Shown: in pieces, positions 27,156-34,425 of the stretch
Position numbering within the stretch: the first letter of the stretch is position 1
Layout of the letters: each line of letters starts with the position of its first letter
Source of the DNA: Nocardia australiensis
GTDB taxonomy: Bacteria; Actinomycetota; Actinomycetes; Mycobacteriales; Mycobacteriaceae
Direction: 5' to 3'
NCBI RefSeq assembly: GCF_020733705.1
Contig: NZ_JAJFZM010000017.1
Coordinates: 186,001 to 250,000, forward strand
DNA: 64,000 bases
Notes under the pieces: model-generated
What the model was told of the DNA's origin: nothing
The model's input: only the letters and a program-made list of their open reading frames with translations
Databases searched by the model: none
Position numbers and translations under genes: made by a program

Positions 27156-27605
27156 TCAGAGGATGGCGAAGGCCACGACCAGACCGAGCGCGAAATGCGC
27201 GGCGGCCACCACCAGGACTTCGGTGGTATAGGTATCCGATTGCAGCGCGGCACCGATATCGATACCGAGGGCACGTTCGATGAGCCGAACGGAAATGACC
27301 TGGGCGATAATGCCGACCAAACCGTAGACGCTGGCCGCGACCAGCCCCTCGGAGAGTTTGCCCGCCGACGCGTAGGTCGCGAGCACCACGATGAACGCCA
27401 TACTGACCATGCCCGCGGCGGCGACGATGATGGCATTGGGCTTGCCCTGCGCGACGAGACCGCGCAGCTTGCCCGGGGTGGTCAGATCGATCGCGAAGAA
27501 GCCGATGAGCATCAACACCAAGCCGACCAGGGCGTAGAGGACGATCGCCCCGACTCCCGTGCCGAGTGAATTCCAGTACCCCGATTCGAGGGCGACTGTG
27601 GTCAT
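27156..27605 (-). CDS. DUF350 family membrane protein (YjfL-like)
   Basis: A 149-residue integral membrane protein with about four hydrophobic helices in two DUF350-like halves (LYALVGLVLMLIGFFAIDLTTPG, and VYGLVGIIAQVISVRLIERAL followed by VLVVAAAHFALGLVVAFAIL). E. coli YjfL belongs to this family, and there too the gene neighbours an ATP-grasp ligase-like gene. The start at 27605 has GGAAGG 6 nt upstream. It follows the ATP-grasp gene by about 50 bp and is likely cotranscribed. Function is unknown. Confidence 0.85.
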   Translation of the reverse strand: MTTVALESGYWNSLGTGVGAIVLYALVGLVLMLIGFFAIDLTTPGKLRGLVAQGKPNAIIVAAAGMVSMAFIVVLATYASAGKLSEGLVAASVYGLVGIIAQVISVRLIERALGIDIGAALQSDTYTTEVLVVAAAHFALGLVVAFAIL

Positions 27606-27656
27606 CATGGTCCTTCCGAGGTGAGTTGCCTACTGGCCGAGGTTATTCCGCGGCGG

Positions 27657-28820
27657 TTACCCGACGATGCGGTGTGGCACGAAGGCCGAGCCGTCATCGG
27701 TGATCAGACCCGCGGTCTCGCGAATACCGAGTCCGGCGGCGGTATCGCCGACGACCCAGGTACCCAGTACCGGCCGCATATCATCGAATTCCGGTAGCGG
27801 GTCCAGCAATTGGTAGACGAACCCCTCTTCGCCGTAGATCCCGCCGGTGGCCGTTTCCATACCCGCGCCGACAATCGTCATGTTGGCACCCTCGCGGCCC
27901 AACTTCGGCTTGCGAATGTATTCGGTGAGCTCATTGGGCGCATCAAGGTAGGCGGGCAACAGATTCGGATGTCCGGGATACATCTCCCACAGCACCGCGA
28001 GGATGGCCTTGTTGCTCAGCAGCGTCTTCCACAGCGGCTCGATCCACATGGTCTGCGGCAGGCTCGCGACGACCTGTTTACCGAAGTCGTCGTCGAGCAC
28101 CCATTCCCACGGGTAAAGCTTGAAGATCGCGTCGATGGGCGCCTCGGCCAGGTCGACGAACCGGTCGAGGTCGGTGTCGATGCCGATCTCCTCGATCGGC
28201 AGCGCGATGGTGTCGAACCCGGCCTCGGCGGCGGTCTCCTGCATATAAGCGGCGGTGACGTTGTCCTCACCGGTGGCATCGGCGCCGGACCAGGTGAAGT
28301 GCAGTTGCGGCAACGGCAGCGCATCGCGCAGTTCGCTCCAGCGCTCGACGAGTTTCTCGTGCAGCGAGTTCCATTGGTCGCCACCGGGATACAGCGAAGT
28401 CAGCCAATGCCACTGCACGATCGCTGCCTCCAGCAGCGAGGTCGGCGTATCGGCGTTGTACTCCAGCAGTTTCGCCGGACGCCGCGCGTCATAGCGCAGG
28501 TCGAAGCGGCCGTACACGTACGGGTCGCCGCGCCGCCAGGACTCGGCGATCGGCCCCCAACTCCATTCGGGCAGACCGAAATCCCGGTATCGCTCGGTGA
28601 GCACGACATGCTCGACCGCGTTCAGGCACATCGAGTGCAGCAACTCGACATCCGCTTCGAGCGCGAGAATCTCCGCCATCTCGAACTCGTAATGCACCGA
28701 TTCGTCCCAGTACGGCCGGGGCTGACCGCTGGCGTCACGCCCCGGCGCGCCGTAAACGAGCCCCTGCCCCTCGACGATCTGTTGCCAGCCCGGTCGCGGC
28801 GTGGTGCGCACCCGCCGCAT
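27657..28820 (-). CDS. Glutathionylspermidine synthase-like ATP-grasp protein (YgiC/YjfC-like)
   Basis: A 387-residue member of the glutathionylspermidine synthase C-terminal family (pre-ATP-grasp plus ATP-grasp, no amidase domain). Family features are YWDESVHYEFEMAEI, FGLPEWSW, GRFDLRYD, KLLEYNADTPTSLLEAAIVQW, FKLYPWEWVLDD, RKPKLGREGANMTIV and a C-terminal LGTWVVGDTAAGLGIRE. ATP-grasp enzymes form amide or ester bonds. Trypanothione-type chemistry is not expected in an actinobacterium, so peptide or protein ligation is more likely; this is inference. The ATG overlaps the stop of the Gly-rich membrane-protein gene (TAATG), showing tight coupling. Confidence 0.85.
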   Translation of the reverse strand: MRRVRTTPRPGWQQIVEGQGLVYGAPGRDASGQPRPYWDESVHYEFEMAEILALEADVELLHSMCLNAVEHVVLTERYRDFGLPEWSWGPIAESWRRGDPYVYGRFDLRYDARRPAKLLEYNADTPTSLLEAAIVQWHWLTSLYPGGDQWNSLHEKLVERWSELRDALPLPQLHFTWSGADATGEDNVTAAYMQETAAEAGFDTIALPIEEIGIDTDLDRFVDLAEAPIDAIFKLYPWEWVLDDDFGKQVVASLPQTMWIEPLWKTLLSNKAILAVLWEMYPGHPNLLPAYLDAPNELTEYIRKPKLGREGANMTIVGAGMETATGGIYGEEGFVYQLLDPLPEFDDMRPVLGTWVVGDTAAGLGIRETAGLITDDGSAFVPHRIVG

Positions 28821-29632
28821 TACGAACCGCCGCCGCTCTTGCTGCCGAGGCCGCCGCGCTGGATGGAGGCACCGCTCTTGGTCTTGATATCCGCGCCTTT
28901 GGGTTGGACGGTACTGCCACCTTGCGGTGGGCTCCCGATGGTGTTGGTGCCGCCGTAGTAATAGCGGTACTGGCTGCCGTTGTAGATGAAAATGCCGTTG
29001 CCGCCGCTGTATCCGCCGCCGGAGCTGACCGAGGCCCGATCGCACAGATCGTCGTCAACCACGACCTCCTGGCCGTTCTGATCGATCTGGGTGCAGTACG
29101 CGGTTACCTTGTCAGGTTTGGTGAGCGCCCGATAGGCCAGGTACCCGCCGCCGACCAACCCCGCGACACCGACGATGGCGACACCGCCTATGAGGATCCG
29201 ATTGCGGGTTCGCTTCTTGGCCTCCTCCGCGACAATGGCGGCGCGCTGCTGCTCCTCGGCGTGCTTGCGCGCCTTGTCGCGCGCCCTCGCCTCGGCGACT
29301 GTCGGCGGACGTGGCTGGGTGACACCCGCGGTCTGCCGTTGGATACTGCCCGGCCGGGGCGGCGTCGCGAACTGCGGCGGTTGTGCCTGCTGAGGAGAAC
29401 CCGGCTGCACGGGCTCGGAGGACGCCCCGGGAGTGCCGGGATCGGCGGTGCCGCTTTCCGGTTCCGGTGGTGGGGGTGGCACGTGGTGTTCGGCGAGGGT
29501 CGGCCTCTCCCCTTCCGACATGGATTCACCGGACCCAGCGGGTGGTGACGGTGTGGGTGGTTGCGGGGGCGCGGTAGCCGGATCGAGTTCGTCGGGCCGG
29601 CCCCGGTCCCCGCCGGGGACCTGCGTACTCAA
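28820..29632 (-). CDS. Membrane-anchored protein with Gly-rich C-terminus (YgiB-like context)
   Basis: A 270-residue protein with a disordered Pro-rich cytoplasmic N-terminus (about 1-130), a basic coiled segment (KARKHAEEQQRAAIVAEEAKK), one transmembrane helix (ILIGGVAIVGVAGLVGGGYLAY) and an outside domain with two cysteines (AYCTQIDQNG, DDDLCDR), Tyr-rich FIYNGSQYRYYYGG and a terminal GGLGSKSGGGS. The Tyr/Gly-rich ending recalls the YgiB/YjfM (DUF1190) partner of YgiC in E. coli; I infer analogy from context rather than clear homology. The start is TTG 29632 with AAGGGGAG 6 nt upstream. It is translationally coupled to the ATP-grasp gene. Confidence 0.75.
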   Translation of the reverse strand: MSTQVPGGDRGRPDELDPATAPPQPPTPSPPAGSGESMSEGERPTLAEHHVPPPPPEPESGTADPGTPGASSEPVQPGSPQQAQPPQFATPPRPGSIQRQTAGVTQPRPPTVAEARARDKARKHAEEQQRAAIVAEEAKKRTRNRILIGGVAIVGVAGLVGGGYLAYRALTKPDKVTAYCTQIDQNGQEVVVDDDLCDRASVSSGGGYSGGNGIFIYNGSQYRYYYGGTNTIGSPPQGGSTVQPKGADIKTKSGASIQRGGLGSKSGGGS

Positions 29633-29663
29633 CGATCACTCCCCTTGGTCGCTGCCAAGTCCA

Positions 29664-29966
29664 CTACCGCTCCTCGAATCCGGTCAAATCACCCCTCGCG
29701 GCGTCCCAGCTTTCCACAACGAGATCCACCCGGCCCGGAGTGTCCCCGGAACGCAGCAAACCCAGCAACCGCTCGCAGGCGTTTCGCGGTCCCTCCGCGA
29801 CCACGTGCACCCGTCCGTCACGGGCATTGGTGGCATGCCCCTGCAAACCGAGTTCCAGAGCTCGGGCCCTGGTCCACCAACGGAATCCGACACCCTGCAC
29901 CCACCCGTGCACCCAGGCACTGAGGCGGACCACCTCGGATCCGCTGGGCACCGTTTGGTCCGTCAC
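29664..29966 (-). CDS. acyP: Acylphosphatase
   Basis: Small enzyme (100 residues) that hydrolyses acyl phosphates. The signature VHGWVQGVGFRWWTRARA holds the phosphate-binding loop and catalytic arginine, and GHATNARDGRVHVVAEG contains the catalytic asparagine. The GTG start at 29966 overlaps the OsmC stop by four bases (GTGA), so the genes are translationally coupled. This order (OsmC gene, then acyP) matches Rv2923c-Rv2922A of M. tuberculosis. Confidence 0.93.
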   Translation of the reverse strand: MTDQTVPSGSEVVRLSAWVHGWVQGVGFRWWTRARALELGLQGHATNARDGRVHVVAEGPRNACERLLGLLRSGDTPGRVDLVVESWDAARGDLTGFEER

Positions 29967-30430
29967 CCGTCGACGTCGAACGACAGCGTGACCTTGGTGC
30001 CCGCCTTCAGCGTCCGCCCTACGGTGCACACCTTGTCGATTGCGCGCTGCACAGTCACCAGCAGCCGCTCGCGAGCCTGCTCATCCAACTCGCTGAGGTC
30101 GAGTTCGAAGGCCTCCTCGAGCTGCGGATACACCTCGTTCTCGCGGTCGGCGTCGCCGGAGACGCGGATTGTCGCGTCGAAGTTGTCCCCCAGTTTGCGT
30201 GACAGCGGGAAATCCGCGCTCAAACCCGCGCACGCCGCGAGCGCGATCTTCAGTAACTCCCCCGGGGTGAACACACCGGGCACACCCTGCGATCCGATCA
30301 AGACCTCGGCGCCGCGCGAACTGCGGCCGGTGTATGCCCTGGTCCCAGTGCGCTCGACCCACAGCGTGGTTTCCTGTGGTGGGGTCGGTGCGGTGGTCGG
30401 GTTCACGGATGCAGCGGTCTGGTCGGCCAT
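29963..30430 (-). CDS. OsmC family peroxide/stress protein
   Basis: A 155-residue OsmC/Ohr-fold protein, which typically reduces organic hydroperoxides using two cysteines. The segments TRAYTGRSSRGAEVLIGS, GVFTPGELLKIALAACAGLS (first reactive Cys) and IDKVCTVGRTLKAGTKV (second reactive Cys) are conserved. The start at 30430 has AGGA upstream. It corresponds to M. tuberculosis Rv2923c by neighbourhood and family. Substrate specificity (OsmC versus Ohr) cannot be decided here. Confidence 0.88.
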   Translation of the reverse strand: MADQTAASVNPTTAPTPPQETTLWVERTGTRAYTGRSSRGAEVLIGSQGVPGVFTPGELLKIALAACAGLSADFPLSRKLGDNFDATIRVSGDADRENEVYPQLEEAFELDLSELDEQARERLLVTVQRAIDKVCTVGRTLKAGTKVTLSFDVDG

Positions 30431-30523
30431 GGTTCGATCCTGCCATCTTCGTCGGAAACGGTGCCTGCGTGCTCGGCGTCTCGTCACGCAACCATCGTCG
30501 GCCCAGCCATATTCCTAAAGGCC

Positions 30524-31231
30524 CTATTCCTGGAAGCGGTAGCCCATGCCGGCCTCGGTCAGCAGATGCTTGGGGTTGGCGGGGTCGACCTCCAGCTTTC
30601 GCCGCAGCTGCGCGAGATACACACGCAGGTAATGGGTTTCGGTGGCATAGGACGGTCCCCAGACCTCACGCAACAATTCCTTGCGGCCGACGAGTTTGCC
30701 GCGGTTGCGGACCAACATTTCGAGCATGCCCCATTCGGTGGGGGTCAAATGGACTGTCGCACCGCTCTTGGTTACCTTCTTCGCTGCCAGATCGACGGTG
30801 AACGACGACGTCACCACCACCGGACCGGACGAGTCGGTGTCGGTGGCGCCGCGCCGGACCGCCGCACGCAGTCGGGCCAGCAATTCGTCCATGCCGAACG
30901 GTTTGGTGACGTAGTCGTCGGCCCCCGCGTCCAGCGCCTCCACCTTGTCGGTCGAATCGGTGCGCGCCGACAGCACGATCACCGGGGTCTGGGTCCAACC
31001 GCGCAGCCCGGCCAGCACCTCGATCCCATCGATATCCGGCAGGCCAAGATCCAGGATCACCACGTCGGGGTGCTTATCCGCCGCGGCTCGCAGTGCCGCG
31101 GCACCGGTCCCCGCGGTGATCACCTCGTATCCGCGCACCGAGAGGTTGATCCGCAGGGCGCGCACGATCTGCGGTTCATCATCGACCACCAGTACCTTGG
31201 TCACCGGCACTTCAGGCTTGCTGTCGGTCAT
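30524..31231 (-). CDS. kdpE: Response regulator KdpE
   Basis: OmpR/PhoB-type response regulator controlling the kdp genes. The 235-residue product has the receiver domain (VLVVDDEPQIVRALRINL; phospho-acceptor Asp61 in VVILDLGLPDIDG; Lys in YVTKPFGMDELLARL) and the C-terminal winged helix (VHLTPTEWGMLEMLVRN, ATETHYLRVYLAQLRRKLE). The start at 31231 is supported by AGGAAG 5 nt upstream. It follows kdpD by 37 bp on the same strand and is divergent from kdpFABC, as in M. tuberculosis. Confidence 0.95.
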   Translation of the reverse strand: MTDSKPEVPVTKVLVVDDEPQIVRALRINLSVRGYEVITAGTGAAALRAAADKHPDVVILDLGLPDIDGIEVLAGLRGWTQTPVIVLSARTDSTDKVEALDAGADDYVTKPFGMDELLARLRAAVRRGATDTDSSGPVVVTSSFTVDLAAKKVTKSGATVHLTPTEWGMLEMLVRNRGKLVGRKELLREVWGPSYATETHYLRVYLAQLRRKLEVDPANPKHLLTEAGMGYRFQE

Positions 31232-31268
31232 GGCGACTTCCTGTGTCATGCGGGCGACCCCGCCGTCA

Positions 31269-33770
31269 TCAACCACGTTCAGCGTCTTCAGTTTCCGGCC
31301 CACGGCCTGCCGGCAGATCGACGAGCATCGTCAACCCACCGCCCGGTGTCGGTTCAGCGTGCACCTCGCCTCCCATCGCCTCGACGAATCCGCGTACCAC
31401 CGAAAGACCGAGCCCGACACCGGTGGTGTTGTCTCGATCGCCCAGGCGTTGGAACGGTTCGAACAACTGCTCTTCGGCGCCGGGCGGGATGCCGGGACCG
31501 GCGTCGATAACGGCGATTGATACGTGATCGCCGGTGCGTTCGGCGGTCACTCGTACGGGGGTGTCCCTGGACGAGTGCCGCAGCGCGTTATCGATGAGAT
31601 TGGCCAAGACGCGCTCCAGCAGCCCGCCGTCCGCCAGCACCGAGACCTCACCACCCTCCACCTTGACCCGATCCATTGCCGCACGCCGCAAACCGCGCGC
31701 GCCCATCCCGACGCTCACCAGCGCGCGGTGTGCCACCTCGTCCATGTACACCTGCCGCATTTGCGGTGCGACAACGCCGACCGCAAGCCGAGACGAGTCG
31801 AGCAGATTGCCCACCAGCGCGGTCAGCTGATCCACCGATTCCTCGACCGTTTCCAGTAATTCAGCGGTGTCCTCCGGTGAGAACTCGATGTCTTCGCTGC
31901 GCAGGCTCGATACGGCCGCCTTGGCGCCGGCCAGCGGTGTGCGCAGATCGTGGCTGACCGCCGAGAGCAAGGCCCGTCGCAGTCGATCGGCCTCCAGCAG
32001 CGCCGCCGAGGCGCTCGCCTCCTCGGCAAGACGCGCCTGACGCACCAGCCCGGCGGCCTGATTCGCGACCGCGTTGAGCACCAGCCGATCACCGGGTTCG
32101 AGCGGGCGCCCGGCCAACAGCAACCAACTCGACGCGTCTCCCGCCTCGATCGAGGTCTCGGCATCGCTCACCCGGCGCGGCGGGCGCTCGCCGACCTCGG
32201 CGAGTATTTGCTCGCCGCACAGCAGGCTCACCGCCCGCTGACCGTAGGTCTCCCGGATCCGCTCGAGCAGATTGGGCAGATCCGCGCCGTGCAGCACCGC
32301 CCCCGCGAACATGGTGAGCAACTCGGCCTGCCGGGAAGCCTTGCGCGCCTGGCGGGTCTGTTTCGCCGCCACGTCCACCAGGGCGGCGACCGCGACCGCG
32401 ACGATGAGCAGCACCACCACGGTGAGGAAGTTGTTCGGCTCGGAGATGGTCAGGCTGTAGCGGGGCGTGGTGAAAAACCAGTTCAGCAGTAATCCGGACA
32501 GCAGCGCCGAAAGTGCCGCGGGGACAATGCCGCCCAGCAGCGCTACCGCGACAACGCCGACGAAGAAGACCGCGCTGATGCCGCCGAGATCGAGATGCTT
32601 GCCCAGGATCGTCGAGCCGATCACACACACCAGCACCGGAACCGCGACAGCCGCGGGCCAGGCGACCACCGGTTGGCGTGGGCTGAACGAGTAGCGGCGC
32701 AGACCGCGGTTCGCCTGTTCGTGGGTCACCATATGCACGTCGATTTTCTCGGAGCGTTGCACCACCGTCGATCCGATACCCTCATCGAGCATGCGCGCCC
32801 AACGCGAGCGCCGCGAGGTACCGAGCACCAATTGGGTGGCGTTCACCTCACGCGCGAATTCCAATAGCGCGGTGGGCACATCGTCGCCGGTGACGGTATG
32901 ACTCGCTGCGAGTTCACGCAGCCGGGTCAGGCGTGCGGTCGAGACGCCTGCCAGCCCGTCCCCGCGCACGACGTGCACAACAACCAGCTCCGCACTGGAC
33001 TTGGTGGCGATCCGACTGGCTCGGCGCACCACGGTTTCCGATTCCGCACCGCCGGTCACCGCGACGACAACCCGTTCGCGGGCCTCCCACAACTCAGTGA
33101 TCTTGTGGTCGGCTCGATATTTCGCAAGTGCGGCGTCGACCTGATCGGCCAGCCACAGCAGTGCCAATTCGCGTAGGGCGGTCAGGTTTCCGGGTCGGAA
33201 GTAATTGCGCAACGCCGCGTCGACCTTATCGGCGGCATAGACATTGCCGTGGGAAAGCCTGCGGCGCAACGCTTCCGGTGTGATATCGACGAGCTCGACC
33301 TGATCCGCACTGCGTACCACCGCATCCGGAACCGTCTCCCGCTGCACGATGCCGGTGATCTGCTCGACGACGTCGTTGAGGCTCTCCAGATGCTGCACAT
33401 TGACCGTCGACACCACATCGATGCCCGCTTCGAGCAGCACCTCGACATCCTGCCAACGCTTCTCATGCACGCTGCCGGGTGCGTTGGTGTGTGCGAGTTC
33501 GTCGACGAGCACCACCGCGGGCCGCCGCCGTAGCACCGCGTCGACATCGAGTTCGGGGAGTTCGGTACCTCGATAGGAGACCATCTTCGTCGGAATCCGT
33601 TCTATACCCGCGAGCAACTCGGCGGTCTTGGACCGACCGTGCGTCTCGACGACCGCCGCAACCACGTCACGGCCGCGCTCCAGTCGCCGGTGCGCCTCGC
33701 CGAGCATGGCGAAGGTCTTGCCGACTCCTGGTGCCGCGCCGAGGTAGATGCGCAGTTGCCCGCGTTTCAC
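31269..33770 (-). CDS. kdpD: Sensor histidine kinase KdpD
   Basis: Membrane sensor kinase for potassium limitation and osmotic stress, 833 residues. Domains in order: the N-terminal KdpD domain with Walker A GAAPGVGKTFAM and Walker B VVLVDELAHTN; a UspA-like domain (ERVVVAVTGGAESETVVRRA); four transmembrane helices (about 385-480); a GAF-like region; the HisKA box SHDLRTPLAGAKA; and a HATPase (NLIDNALRHSS, DAGPGIPPG). The GTG at 33770 starts in frame with KRGQLRIYLGAAPG and overlaps the stop of a 57-codon upstream gene (GTGA), explaining the lack of a free Shine-Dalgarno. Longer starts at 33818 or 33842 are less likely. Confidence 0.93.
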   Translation of the reverse strand: MKRGQLRIYLGAAPGVGKTFAMLGEAHRRLERGRDVVAAVVETHGRSKTAELLAGIERIPTKMVSYRGTELPELDVDAVLRRRPAVVLVDELAHTNAPGSVHEKRWQDVEVLLEAGIDVVSTVNVQHLESLNDVVEQITGIVQRETVPDAVVRSADQVELVDITPEALRRRLSHGNVYAADKVDAALRNYFRPGNLTALRELALLWLADQVDAALAKYRADHKITELWEARERVVVAVTGGAESETVVRRASRIATKSSAELVVVHVVRGDGLAGVSTARLTRLRELAASHTVTGDDVPTALLEFAREVNATQLVLGTSRRSRWARMLDEGIGSTVVQRSEKIDVHMVTHEQANRGLRRYSFSPRQPVVAWPAAVAVPVLVCVIGSTILGKHLDLGGISAVFFVGVVAVALLGGIVPAALSALLSGLLLNWFFTTPRYSLTISEPNNFLTVVVLLIVAVAVAALVDVAAKQTRQARKASRQAELLTMFAGAVLHGADLPNLLERIRETYGQRAVSLLCGEQILAEVGERPPRRVSDAETSIEAGDASSWLLLAGRPLEPGDRLVLNAVANQAAGLVRQARLAEEASASAALLEADRLRRALLSAVSHDLRTPLAGAKAAVSSLRSEDIEFSPEDTAELLETVEESVDQLTALVGNLLDSSRLAVGVVAPQMRQVYMDEVAHRALVSVGMGARGLRRAAMDRVKVEGGEVSVLADGGLLERVLANLIDNALRHSSRDTPVRVTAERTGDHVSIAVIDAGPGIPPGAEEQLFEPFQRLGDRDNTTGVGLGLSVVRGFVEAMGGEVHAEPTPGGGLTMLVDLPAGRGPETEDAERG

Positions 33771-33940
33771 TCCTTCATCATTGCGCGCCGCGGTGTGCCT
33801 TGGTCGATTCGCACCCATTGTCCGCCGAAACCCGGGTCCCACCGGCGGCGTTCATATCCGCGACCGAGCGATTCCAGCGCGCGGATGACCAGCGCGCAGC
33901 AAACAAACCCGACAATCACAGCAACCGTGACAGCCGACAT
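33767..33940 (-). CDS. 57-residue single-pass membrane peptide coupled to kdpD
   Basis: Small gene directly before kdpD. The ATG at 33940 has GGAGAGG 7 nt upstream, a near-ideal ribosome binding site. The product starts MSAVTVAVIVGFVCCALVIR (one transmembrane helix with a Cys-Cys pair), followed by a basic/aromatic tail RGYERRRWDPGFGGQW and ending RRAMMKE. Its TGA stop overlaps the kdpD GTG start by four bases. Function is unknown; by position it may help insert, stabilise or regulate KdpD. I recognise no family. Confidence 0.7.
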   Translation of the reverse strand: MSAVTVAVIVGFVCCALVIRALESLGRGYERRRWDPGFGGQWVRIDQGTPRRAMMKE

Positions 33941-34258
33941 GACCGATCCTCTCCATTACCGACGCGACACCGGTTGCGCAGGAGCCCGCGCGACGGCCGG
34001 TGTCCCTTTCTACCGCGACGATTTCGCCACGAACTGGATCTTTACGGTGTGTTGACGGGTTGTCCGGCCACCTTGACGGCATCCTTTCACCTGCAATCGC
34101 CGGTCGGCTCACCTGCAATCGCCGGTCGGCGTAAACGAAGCGTCAATGCTCGTCGACACGGCGCTAAAGACCCGTAAGGAAGCTCGGCACCAGCCCGAAT
34201 GACCGCTTGACTCGCCCTGTGGCGCTCCATGAAGGGGGCGCAAATGGAGGTTGTGTAA
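33941..34258. other. Divergent control region between kdpD and kdpFABC
   Basis: A 318-bp region between the two divergent kdp operons. It contains the 22-bp tandem repeat at 34087-34130 roughly midway and a purine-rich leader before the first plus-strand gene (GGAGG at 34246-34250). No convincing gene was found inside. Promoters for both operons should lie here, but I could not fix -35/-10 boxes with confidence. Confidence 0.7.
34087..34130. promoter_or_regulatory. Perfect 22-bp direct tandem repeat in the kdp control region
   Basis: TCACCTGCAATCGCCGGTCG plus GC occurs twice back to back (34087-34108 and 34109-34130) without mismatch. The period is two helical turns, so a protein bound to each copy would sit on the same DNA face. 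The position, 129-147 bp from both flanking starts, makes it a candidate KdpE operator. Confidence 0.55.
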
Positions 34259-34342
34259 ATGTCTGTCGTGGTGTTCACGGTGCTGACCGTGGCGATCTTC
34301 GCGCTGCTCGGCCTGATCCAGCGGGGGGTGGAAAAGCTGTGA
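34259..34342 (+). CDS. 27-residue membrane peptide preceding kdpF
   Basis: Tiny gene with a good ribosome binding site (GGAGG 8 nt upstream of ATG 34259). The product MSVVVFTVLTVAIFALLGLI plus QRGVEKL is one hydrophobic helix with a short charged C-terminus. Its stop overlaps the GTG start of kdpF (GTGA), so the two are coupled. I recognise no family; it resembles KdpF-like accessory peptides in size and topology. Confidence 0.65.
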   Translation: MSVVVFTVLTVAIFALLGLIQRGVEKL

Positions 34343-34425
34343 TCGCGAATCTGATCGGTCTGGTCCTGGCTATTCTCGTCGCGGTCTTCATGGTCGCGGC
34401 GCTGCTTTTCCCCGAGAGGTTCTAG
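34339..34425 (+). CDS. kdpF: KdpF, small subunit of the potassium ATPase
   Basis: 28-residue hydrophobic peptide VIANLIGLVLAILVAVFMVA followed by ALLFPERF, closely resembling the actinobacterial KdpF ending ALLFPEKF. KdpF stabilises the KdpABC complex and binds at the KdpA/KdpB lipid interface in E. coli. GTG start at 34339 overlaps the preceding peptide gene; the TAG stop is directly followed by the kdpA GTG. Confidence 0.88.
   Translation: MIANLIGLVLAILVAVFMVAALLFPERF

Noticed and set aside
33852..34118. An 88-codon minus-strand frame upstream of kdpD
   Set aside because: It overlaps the better-supported 57-codon frame in another phase, crosses the tandem repeat, and lacks a ribosome binding site.
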